From SG8-41 sp036555615 (lineage in GTDB: Bacteria > Pseudomonadota > Gammaproteobacteria > Burkholderiales > SG8-41), in the NCBI GenBank assembly GCA_036555615.1, contig DATBKZ010000082.1:1-64000 (forward strand): a stretch of 64,000 nucleotides of DNA, given 5' to 3'. The notes beneath the pieces were generated by a model. The model saw nothing but the letters and a program-made list of their open reading frames with translations. It ran no database searches and was not told the origin of the DNA. Position 1 is the first letter of the stretch. Each line of letters begins with the position of its first letter. A program made the translations under genes and the position numbers. Shown here in pieces: positions 8,411 through 15,591 of the stretch.

Positions 8411-9336
8411 AGGTCGTCATCGCTCTCGGGGGCAATGCGCTGCTCCGGCGCGGCGAGCTGCCGACCGCCGCGGCCCAGCGCGCGAACGTCGCGCGCGCCG
8501 CGCAGTCCGTCGCCGAGGTCGCGCGCGCGCACGTCGTGGTCGTCACTCACGGCAACGGTCCGCAAGTGGGGCTCCTCGCGCTGCAGGCCGAGGAATCCGC
8601 GCGCGTGCCGTCATACCCGCTCGACATTCTCGATGCGGAGACCGAAGGCATGATCGGTTATCTGATCGAGCAGGAGCTCGCCGCGCGCCTGCCCGGGAAA
8701 AGCGTCGCGACGCTGCTCACCCAGATCGAGGTGGCGCCCGACGATCCCGCGTTCCTGCGGCCGACGAAGCCGATCGGGCTGCCCTACACGGCCGCCGACG
8801 CGCAGCGCCTGTCCCAGGCGCGCGGCTGGACGGTCGGGCTCGACGGAAACGCCTGGCGCCGGGTGGTGCCCTCGCCCGAGCCGCGCCGGGTTCTCGAGCT
8901 CGCCACGATCCGTTTGCTGGTGGAAGCAGGCGTGGTCGTGGTCTGCGCTGGCGGCGGCGGGATCCCGGTCGTGGTGACGCCCGCGGGCGGGATTCGCGGC
9001 GTCGAGGGCGTCATCGACAAGGACCTCGCGGCCGCGCTTCTCGCGCGCGAGCTCCACGCCGATGCCCTGCTGCTGCTCACCGACGTGGACGCCGTCTACC
9101 GCAGCTGGAACACGCCCGAAGCGAGCCCCTTCTCCTCGACCACACCCCGGGAATTGCGCCAGCACCGGTTCGCGCCGGGCTCGATGGGGCCCAAGGTGGA
9201 AGCCGCGTGCCGGTTCGTCGAGGCGACCGGCGGCCTCGCCGGCATCGGGCGGCTCGAGGACGCGCTCGCGCTGCTGGAAGGCCGCCGCGGGACCCGGGTG
9301 CGCGCAGGCACGACGGTGACGGGCGCGAAACCATGA
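8407..9336 (+). CDS. arcC: Carbamate kinase
   Basis: A 309-residue amino-acid-kinase-fold protein close to the usual 310. Visible motifs: KVVIALGGNALLRRGE at the N terminus (phosphate-binding loop), VVTHGNGPQVGLLALQ, VCAGGGGIPVV, and VIDKDLAAALLAREL followed by LLLTDVDAVY. It interconverts carbamate + ATP with carbamoyl phosphate + ADP. The start ATG overlaps the preceding GTPase stop. No arginine deiminase or ornithine carbamoyltransferase is adjacent, so this is not a classical ADI operon. Confidence 0.93.
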   Translation: MKVVIALGGNALLRRGELPTAAAQRANVARAAQSVAEVARAHVVVVTHGNGPQVGLLALQAEESARVPSYPLDILDAETEGMIGYLIEQELAARLPGKSVATLLTQIEVAPDDPAFLRPTKPIGLPYTAADAQRLSQARGWTVGLDGNAWRRVVPSPEPRRVLELATIRLLVEAGVVVVCAGGGGIPVVVTPAGGIRGVEGVIDKDLAAALLARELHADALLLLTDVDAVYRSWNTPEASPFSSTTPRELRQHRFAPGSMGPKVEAACRFVEATGGLAGIGRLEDALALLEGRRGTRVRAGTTVTGAKP

Positions 9337-9350
9337 ACTGCCGGGCGGCT

Positions 9351-9572
9351 TCATTGGCGAGGCTGCAGCAGGACGCGCCCGATCCACACCACGTTGATGA
9401 CCGCGTAGAGCGTGTTCCAGTAGACCGCCTGCATCAAGGGCACGGGCAGCGTCAGGAAGTAGGCGAGCAGGCACGACGTCCCCGCCAGCGAAAGCGCGCG
9501 CAGCCACAGAGTTTTCCGCACGAAATAGGCGAACACGTAGAGCACATTGGCGATGGTGAGGAGAAATTCCAT
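9351..9572 (-). CDS. Small membrane protein with Popeye-like three-helix pattern
   Basis: A 73-residue hydrophobic protein starting at the ATG at 9572; a start at 9647 would add 25 polar residues without a ribosome site. The sequence runs helix-loop-helix with NVLYVFAYFVRKTLWLRAL, LAYFLTLPVPLM and VYWNTLYAVINVVWIGRVL. This pattern resembles the Popeye-type/CBU_0592-type membrane module that in other proteins precedes cyclic-nucleotide-binding domains; here nothing follows. Convergent with arcC. Function unknown. Confidence 0.6.
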   Translation of the reverse strand: MEFLLTIANVLYVFAYFVRKTLWLRALSLAGTSCLLAYFLTLPVPLMQAVYWNTLYAVINVVWIGRVLLQPRQ

Positions 9573-9696
9573 GGGACCGTGTCCTGGCGCGAACCCGTCC
9601 CCGGCCATCGCCGCCGGCACGCGCACCCGGTAAACCGATTGGGACACCGGAACACGTGCCGAGCAGCGGCTTCGGGGTCCGCTAACGCCTCCTCAT

Positions 9697-10641
9697 TCAG
9701 CCGACGATCGGCGCCAGCGCTCTTTCGATGCGCTCGACCTGCTCCGGCGTGAGCATGTCGCCGAGGATCGCCTGGAAGCGCGCGTCCTGGACCCCTGAAA
9801 CAATGTACTGCCAGCGGTAGGCCTTGAGCACGCCCGCGCGCACCTGCGCCTGCTCCTCGTCCGTGAAGGCGCGCTCGCAGTTCGTCAGGAAATACTCCGC
9901 GTCGGCGCCCGCCTGCATCTGCAGCAGACCGTCCACCGCGGCGACGAGCTCGATGAGATCGTCGACCGCGCGGTCGCGCTCCGCCGACGAGAGGTTGGCG
10001 TTCTCGCGCCGCCACTCGAGCTCGTCGAGGATCGCGTGCTGCGACTCCTCGCGCGCGTGATGCAAAAAGACGTCCTTGTAGAGCTCGGAGAGCCCGGCGT
10101 CCGGATCGATGCTGGCGTGATAGTGCTGGAGCACGAAGAGCTCGATGTGGCAAACGAGCGCCAGCACCGCCCAGCTCGACTTGCCCAGCACCGCGGCGGC
10201 GACCTCGTTCGGCTGCGGCAGGAAGGTGTAGCCGGCGGGCATGTCCTCCCCGGCCAGGCGCTCGATGCGGCGGAACAGCTCCTGGTGCTTCAGCTCCTCG
10301 TCGGTGAATCGCACGAGCGCCTCGAACTTGATTTGATCGCCGAGCCAGTGCTCGCGGCTCACCTCCAGGATCTTGGGACCGATGAAGCGCTCGACCAGCC
10401 CGAACATGTTGGCGTAGGTCCGCCCCTGGATCTGGGAGAGCAGCCGCCGCTCAGCGGCGCTCAGGAACTTGACCTCATTGACCTTGGACAGGCCGTCGGG
10501 AAGGAATTTCTTCGTGACGTCGAAGCGACGCCCGCGAATGACGTCGCGGTCGATGTCGAAGCGCACGCGCTTCGAGACCTCGATGCACTTGGCGTAGCGT
10601 GCCGTATCGTCCAACTGCAGCTTCTGTAGTACGACTTGCAT
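9697..10641 (-). CDS. Ferritin-like diiron protein (AurF-like)
   Basis: A 314-residue, mostly helical protein. Putative iron ligands: Glu/His in RFTDEELKHQELF (about residues 111-123) and in HHAREESQHAILDE (about 195-208), the EExxH spacing of diiron helical bundles, with additional acidic residues between. The overall pattern resembles the p-aminobenzoate N-oxygenase AurF family, whose members oxidise amines or other small molecules; the substrate here is unknown. It is divergent from an AraC-type regulator (10794) with a 152-bp shared promoter region, suggesting regulation by it. Confidence 0.65.
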   Translation of the reverse strand: MQVVLQKLQLDDTARYAKCIEVSKRVRFDIDRDVIRGRRFDVTKKFLPDGLSKVNEVKFLSAAERRLLSQIQGRTYANMFGLVERFIGPKILEVSREHWLGDQIKFEALVRFTDEELKHQELFRRIERLAGEDMPAGYTFLPQPNEVAAAVLGKSSWAVLALVCHIELFVLQHYHASIDPDAGLSELYKDVFLHHAREESQHAILDELEWRRENANLSSAERDRAVDDLIELVAAVDGLLQMQAGADAEYFLTNCERAFTDEEQAQVRAGVLKAYRWQYIVSGVQDARFQAILGDMLTPEQVERIERALAPIVG

Positions 10642-10793
10642 GTTGATTGTCCTTTCAGTGGTTGAGTGTCGGGCGCGTCCGGTCGTGGTCGGCCGCGCTA
10701 CGGGGTGCTAGTATCAGTTGCGGCCCGGCGTCCGCCCATGACTGATCCGCCGGATCTCTTGCGCGGGACGCCGGAATTGCCGCGGAGGCCTGT
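10642..10793. promoter_or_regulatory. Shared divergent promoter region, diiron protein / AraC regulator
   Basis: 152 bp between two divergent genes. The AraC gene has GGAGG at 10784-10788, five bases before its TTG start. No clear palindrome was seen. Adjacency is the only support for mutual regulation. Confidence 0.4.
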
Positions 10794-11789
10794 TTGGACG
10801 CGCTTTCGGACGTGCTGAGAATCGTGCGGTTGGCGGGCGCCGTATTCATGGACGCCGAGTTCACCGCGCCGTGGTGCATCGGGGAGCCCGCCGGCGTCGA
10901 TGTGTGCGTCGAGCACCTGCCGGATGCCCAGCACGTCGTGATCTACCACCTGCTGACGGAGGGGAGGCTCGAGGTAGCGGTGCCCGGCATCGAGCCGCTG
11001 CCGGCGCGCGCCGGAGATCTGGTCGTCATCCCGAGCGGGGAAGCGCATGCCCTGGGCAGCGATCTGTCGCGGCCGCGGGCGGACGGCGCGCGCCTGGTGG
11101 TGCAGCGCGGCCCCGACGACGTGCCGCAGGTGCGCTACGGCGGCGGCGGCGAGGTGACGCGGATGGTGTGCGGTTATCTCGCCTGCGACTCCTCGCTCTT
11201 CGACACGGTGCTCGCGGCGCTGCCGCGCGTCATGGTCGTCGACATGCGCGAAGGACCCGGCGCCCAGTGGCTGACGTCCTCGATCCGCTTCAGTATTTCC
11301 GAGGCCGCCGGGCAGCGCGCCGGGGCGGGCACGGTGCTGGCGAAACTCTCGGAGCTGATGTTCGTGGAAGCGATCCGCCGCCACATCGAGAGCCTGCCGC
11401 CGGGCGAGAGCGGCTGGCTCGCTGGGTTGCGCGACCGTTTCGTGGGGAAAACGCTCGCCCTGATCCATTCGAAGCCCGCCCATCCCTGGACGGTGGATGA
11501 GCTCGCGGGCGCGGTGGGGCTGTCGCGCTCGGCGCTCGCCGACCGCTTTACCGCCCTCGTCGGCCAGCCGCCGATGCAGTATCTCACCCGCTGGCGCCTG
11601 CAGCTCGCCGCGAACCTGCTGCGCTCGGGCGCCCGCAACGTCGCCTCCGTTGCCGCCGATGTCGGCTACGATTCGGAAGCGGCGTTCAACCGCGCGTTCA
11701 AGCGCGAGCTGGGCGTGACGCCTGCCGCCTGGCGCCGGAATCCTGCCAAGGCGCCTCGACCCCCCATGGAGACAGCCGCCCGCTCCTGA
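10794..11789 (+). CDS. AraC-family transcriptional regulator with cupin sensor domain
   Basis: 331 residues. The N-terminal cupin_6-type domain begins at a TTG start supported by GGAGG five bases upstream and by the family-typical opening MDALSDVLRIVRLAGAVF. The C-terminal AraC domain (from about residue 215) has two helix-turn-helix units: TVDELAGAVGLSRSALADRF and NVASVAADVGYDSEAAFNRA, followed by FKRELGVTPAAWRR. It probably controls the divergent diiron gene and/or itself. The ligand is unknown. Confidence 0.88.
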   Translation: MDALSDVLRIVRLAGAVFMDAEFTAPWCIGEPAGVDVCVEHLPDAQHVVIYHLLTEGRLEVAVPGIEPLPARAGDLVVIPSGEAHALGSDLSRPRADGARLVVQRGPDDVPQVRYGGGGEVTRMVCGYLACDSSLFDTVLAALPRVMVVDMREGPGAQWLTSSIRFSISEAAGQRAGAGTVLAKLSELMFVEAIRRHIESLPPGESGWLAGLRDRFVGKTLALIHSKPAHPWTVDELAGAVGLSRSALADRFTALVGQPPMQYLTRWRLQLAANLLRSGARNVASVAADVGYDSEAAFNRAFKRELGVTPAAWRRNPAKAPRPPMETAARS

Positions 11790-11811
11790 GCTGTCGCGCC
11801 ACCGGCCGCGC

Positions 11812-13740
11812 ATGCCCTCTCCGTTCGTTCCCGCCGCGCTGGCATTCGATGCCAATGGCACGCCGTTCTCGCCCGAGTACGGCGACGTTTATCACAGCGA
11901 CGAGTCAGGGCCAGGACAGGCAAGGCATGTCTTTCTCGGCGGGAACGACTTGCCGGCGCGCTGGGCAGGCGCGGAGGTCTTCACCGTTCTCGAGACCGGA
12001 TTCGGCTTAGGCCTGAATTTTCTTGCGACGTGGGCCGCGTGGGGCGCCGATCCCGCGCGCCCGCGCCGGCTGCATTTCGTGTCGGTCGAAAAGCACCCTT
12101 TCGCGCGCGCGGGACTCGCGGCATTGCACGCGCGCTATTCCGAGTTCGCTCCGCTTGCTGCGGATTTGCATGCTGCGTGGCCGCTGCCCCTGCCCGGCTT
12201 GCATCGCCTGCACTTCGAAGACGGCCGCGTGACGCTGACCCTTGCCTACGCGGACGTCGCGGATATCCTGCCGAAGCTGAGGCTCACCGCCGACGCGGTC
12301 TATCTCGACGGCTTCGCGCCCGACCGCAACCCGGACATGTGGACGTCCGCGGTCATGAAGGCGCTCGCGCGGCTCGTGCGGCCCGGCGCGACCGTTGCCA
12401 CTTACACGACTGCGCGCGCGGTGCGCGACGCGCTGGCTGCCGCCGGGTTTGCTCCCCAGCTGCGCCCTGGCTTCGGCCGCAAGCGGCAGATGCTCGTCGC
12501 GCGCTATGCTCCGCCCCGGCCGCCGCGTCATGCGCCGCTCCCGACGCCGCGATGGAGCGAGCGCCGCGCCATCGTCATCGGCGCGGGGCTTGCGGGCGCG
12601 GCGGTCGCCGAGCGCCTCACGGCGCGCGGATGGGCGATCGAGCTGATCGAGCGCCATACCAGGCCGGCGGCGGAAGCCTCGGGCATGCCGGCCGGCATCT
12701 TTCATCCGCAGGTGTCGCGCGACGACAGCATCCTCTCCCGCGTGACGCGCGCCGGCTGTCTCTACGCGCTCGCGCGCTGGCGCGCGCTCGCTGCCGCCGG
12801 CAATGGGCCGGCTTGGGAGCGTTGCGGCGTGCTGCAGATCGCCAGGGACGCGCGCGACGAGCCGCGCATGGCAGCGACGGTGCGCGCGCTTGGCTTCCCG
12901 GCAGGCTACGTGGAGTTCCTGCCACGAAGGCCGGCCGGCGACCGTGCAGGGGTCGAGGTAACCGCCGGCGGCTGGTGGTTCCCCGACGGCGGATGGATGC
13001 AGCCTGTCTCTCTCGTCGACGCCCAGCTCACGGCGGCCGGTGGCCACTCGCGGTTCGTGCGCCACTTCGGCATCGGCGTACACGCGCTCACCCGCAGCGG
13101 CGATCGTTGGGATGCGCGCGCGCCGGATGGCAAGCTGATCGCGTCGGCACCGGTTGCTGTGCTGGCGAACTCGCACGATGCAGCGCGCCTCGTCCCGCCC
13201 GGCACGGAGCTGAAGCGCGTGCGCGGGCAGCTCACCGTCCTGCCCGAGCACAGCCTTCCCGGGCTGCGCGTCGCGCTGGCAGGTGCCGGGCACCTCGTGC
13301 CGGCCGGAAGCGGCGCGGCGGTGGCGGGCGCAACCTATGATTACGAGGACGAGGACGCCGCGCCGAGCGCAGAAGGACATGCCGGCAATCTCGTGCGGGT
13401 CGGGCGGCTGCTTGCAGGAGGCGCTTCCCTCCCGGACCCTGCGCAGCTCGCGGGCGCGGTGGGATTTCGCTGTGTCAGCCCGGACCGGCTGCCACTCATC
13501 GGTGCGCTTCCTGACATCCGGGCCTCCCCTCTCGACTCGCGGGCCCTCCCCCGATTGCCGGGCCTATACGGCGCGCTCGCATACGCCTCGCGCGGGCTGA
13601 CGTGGGCGGCGCTCGGGGCCGAGCTGATCGCGAGCCTCGTGGACGGGGAACCCCTGCCGCTCGCAGGCGATCTCATCGACGCGGTCGACCCGGGGCGATT
13701 CGCGTTGCGGCGGGCGCGGCGGAACGCGGCAGTTCGCTAG
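11812..13740 (+). CDS. mnmC: Bifunctional tRNA wobble-uridine modification protein MnmC
   Basis: 642 residues, the normal length of the fused enzyme. The N-terminal MnmD half (about 1-235) is a SAM-dependent methyltransferase (VLETGFGLGLNFLATW, YLDGFAPDRNPDMW). The C-terminal FAD oxidoreductase half starts with the dinucleotide-binding loop AIVIGAGLAGAAVAERL and ends with YGALAYASRGLTWAALGAEL. It converts cmnm5(s2)U34 to nm5 and then mnm5(s2)U34 in tRNA. Single gene, followed by a palindromic repeat and the rhlE promoter. Confidence 0.95.
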   Translation: MPSPFVPAALAFDANGTPFSPEYGDVYHSDESGPGQARHVFLGGNDLPARWAGAEVFTVLETGFGLGLNFLATWAAWGADPARPRRLHFVSVEKHPFARAGLAALHARYSEFAPLAADLHAAWPLPLPGLHRLHFEDGRVTLTLAYADVADILPKLRLTADAVYLDGFAPDRNPDMWTSAVMKALARLVRPGATVATYTTARAVRDALAAAGFAPQLRPGFGRKRQMLVARYAPPRPPRHAPLPTPRWSERRAIVIGAGLAGAAVAERLTARGWAIELIERHTRPAAEASGMPAGIFHPQVSRDDSILSRVTRAGCLYALARWRALAAAGNGPAWERCGVLQIARDARDEPRMAATVRALGFPAGYVEFLPRRPAGDRAGVEVTAGGWWFPDGGWMQPVSLVDAQLTAAGGHSRFVRHFGIGVHALTRSGDRWDARAPDGKLIASAPVAVLANSHDAARLVPPGTELKRVRGQLTVLPEHSLPGLRVALAGAGHLVPAGSGAAVAGATYDYEDEDAAPSAEGHAGNLVRVGRLLAGGASLPDPAQLAGAVGFRCVSPDRLPLIGALPDIRASPLDSRALPRLPGLYGALAYASRGLTWAALGAELIASLVDGEPLPLAGDLIDAVDPGRFALRRARRNAAVR

Positions 13741-13769
13741 AACTCATCTCAAAAATCCCCTCACCCCCG

Positions 13770-13792
13770 CCCCTCTCCCGAGCGGAGAGGGG
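13770..13792. repeat. REP-like palindrome after mnmC
   Basis: Perfect 9-bp arms CCCCTCTCC / GGAGAGGGG with loop CGAGC. There is no T-tract, so it is a repeat element rather than a standard terminator. It ends two bases before the rhlE -35 hexamer. Confidence 0.7.
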
Positions 13793-13794
13793 CG

Positions 13795-13823
13795 CTGACG
13801 GCGGCACCGGTACCCTGTATAAT
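13795..13823 (+). promoter_or_regulatory. Sigma-70 promoter for the DEAD-box helicase
   Basis: -35 CTGACG (13795-13800), a 17-bp spacer and -10 TATAAT (13818-13823). The predicted transcription start is near 13830, leaving a 5' leader of about 147 nt. Confidence 0.7.
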
Positions 13824-13829
13824 GCGCAG

Positions 13830-13976
13830 CAAGGTTTCTGTTTCGCGTCGTCCGGTTAGCGTCTCAGTCGTTTCACGGTCCATCCTGGACCGTCGAATCA
13901 CCCAGCCTGGAATCGCATCTGCCTGAACCGGTTTGGAAGGCGAGTCCTTCCCGGGCCGATCACTCAGGAGATATTT
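13830..13976 (+). promoter_or_regulatory. Structured 5' leader of rhlE
   Basis: The leader holds two perfect hairpins: ACGGTCC/GGACCGT with loop ATCCT (13875-13893) and GGAAGG/CCTTCC with loop CGAGT (13935-13951). CCGGTT (13852-13857) can pair with AACCGG (13926-13931) and close the whole leader. AGGAG lies at 13966-13970. This suggests post-transcriptional control such as temperature or autoregulation; that is inference. Confidence 0.5.
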
Positions 13977-15437
13977 ATTAGCACCTTCGAAAATCTCGGC
14001 CTGTCGGCCGAGCTGCTCCGCGCTGTCGCCGAGCAGGGTTACACCGAACCCACCCCCATCCAGGCGCAGGCCATCCCGATCGTGCTCTCCGGGCGGGATC
14101 TGCTCGGCGCGGCGCAGACCGGCACCGGCAAGACCGCAGGATTCACCCTGCCGCTGCTGCAGCGCCTCGCGGCCGGCGCCAACGCGAGCGCTTCGCCCGC
14201 GCGCCATCCCGTCAGGGCCCTGATCCTGGTGCCGACCCGCGAGCTCGCGGCGCAGGTGCAGGAAAGCGTGCGTGCCTATGGCCGGCACTCGAAGCTGCGC
14301 TCGACCGTGGTCTTCGGCGGCGTCGGCTTCAACCCGCAGGCCACGGAACTGCGCCGCGGCGCGGACATCGTCGTCGCGACGCCGGGACGGCTCCTCGATC
14401 ACGTCGAGCAACGCACGATCGACCTGCGCCAGGTCGAGATCCTGGTGCTGGACGAGGCCGACCGCATGCTCGACATGGGCTTCATCCCCGCGATCCGCCG
14501 CGTCCTCGCGCTGCTGCCCTCGAGGCGCCAGAACCTGCTGTTCTCGGCGACGTTTCCCGAGGAAATCCGCAAGCTCGCCGGCTCGTTCATGCGCGATCCG
14601 GCCACCGTCGAGGTGGCGCCGCGCAACCGGCCGGTCGAGCTCATCTCGCAGGTCGCGCACCCGGTGGACAGGGACCGCAAGCGCGAGCTGCTCGCGCACC
14701 TCGTGAAGACCGGCGACTGGCACCAGGTGCTGGTGTTCATCCGCACCAAGCACGGCGCGAACCGGCTCGCGCAGCAGCTCGGGCGCGACGGCATCGAGGC
14801 CGATGCGATCCACGGCAACAAGAGCCAGCCGGCGCGCACGCGCGCGTTGAAGCGCTTCAAGGACAACGAGCTGCAAGTGCTGGTCGCAACCGACATCGCG
14901 TCGCGCGGTCTCGACATCGAAGAGCTGCCGCACGTCGTGAACTACGACCTGCCGCACGTCGCGGAAGATTACGTGCACCGCATCGGCCGCACCGGCCGCG
15001 CGGGCGCATCGGGCGAGGCGGTGTCGCTGGTGTGCGGCGAGGACCGCCCGCTGCTCGCCGCGATCGAGCGCCTGATCAACCGCCGCATCGAGCAGCGGAC
15101 CATCGCGGGTTTCGAGCCCGGGTCGTCGTACCACGCGCCAACGCCGCGGCACGAGCCGCAGAGGCAGCAGCGCCATGAGCGCGGACGGCAGCCCGCCGGC
15201 CGACAGCGCCATCGCAAGGGCAGCAACCAGCCGCAGCAGAACCGGCAGGAGCGCCGGCACGAACGCCCCGCTCCCGCGCAGGGCCCGCGGTCCGGCCACC
15301 CGCAGCGCCCGCAGACGCACTGGCCCGCGCAAACCGACCAGCATTCTCAACACGGCGACCGGCAACCCGCTCCGCAGCATGCACAAACGCAGCAGTTTCC
15401 GGCATTGTTCGGCACCTACCGCAGGAAAGCGGGCTGA
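13977..15437 (+). CDS. rhlE: DEAD-box RNA helicase RhlE-like, apparent AUU start
   Basis: 486 residues. The protein similarity begins at STFENLGLSAELLRAVAEQG and includes the Q motif (GYTEPTPIQAQAIP), motif I AQTGTGKT, motif II VLDEADRMLDMGF, motif III SATFP and motif VI HRIGRTGRAG. An Arg/Gln/His-rich basic tail (about residue 385 onward) is typical for RNA-binding tails of RhlE types. No ATG, GTG or TTG lies in frame upstream of the conserved region; the first such codon (14082) would delete the Q motif. The codon ATT at 13977 lies six bases after AGGAG, so AUU initiation is proposed. It unwinds RNA in ribosome assembly or mRNA turnover. Confidence 0.9.
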   Translation: MSTFENLGLSAELLRAVAEQGYTEPTPIQAQAIPIVLSGRDLLGAAQTGTGKTAGFTLPLLQRLAAGANASASPARHPVRALILVPTRELAAQVQESVRAYGRHSKLRSTVVFGGVGFNPQATELRRGADIVVATPGRLLDHVEQRTIDLRQVEILVLDEADRMLDMGFIPAIRRVLALLPSRRQNLLFSATFPEEIRKLAGSFMRDPATVEVAPRNRPVELISQVAHPVDRDRKRELLAHLVKTGDWHQVLVFIRTKHGANRLAQQLGRDGIEADAIHGNKSQPARTRALKRFKDNELQVLVATDIASRGLDIEELPHVVNYDLPHVAEDYVHRIGRTGRAGASGEAVSLVCGEDRPLLAAIERLINRRIEQRTIAGFEPGSSYHAPTPRHEPQRQQRHERGRQPAGRQRHRKGSNQPQQNRQERRHERPAPAQGPRSGHPQRPQTHWPAQTDQHSQHGDRQPAPQHAQTQQFPALFGTYRRKAG

Positions 15438-15482
15438 CGGCGACAGCCTGCGGTGTGCGGGGCGCGAGCTCTTCGCGCTTTC

Positions 15483-15496
15483 TTGATCTCCATCAA
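15483..15496. promoter_or_regulatory. FNR/ANR-type binding site upstream of nrdJ
   Basis: TTGAT-CTCC-ATCAA matches the FNR/ANR consensus TTGAT-N4-ATCAA in all ten defined positions. A plausible -10 TAGAAT lies at 15516-15521, placing the box centre near -39 to -41, close to the class II activator position. The gene downstream is the oxygen-independent ribonucleotide reductase. Confidence 0.75.
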
Positions 15497-15591
15497 AGTA
15501 ATGCAAACAATCGGTTAGAATCCGCTTCTCAACCGGAGTATTATTATTTTTCAATCGCCGAGTCACGCACTGGGAGAGGATTCGGAAAGAA

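Noticed and set aside
14082..14084. GTG as the start of the DEAD-box helicase
   Set aside because: It would remove the Q motif and has no ribosome site, while ATT at 13977 has an ideal one.
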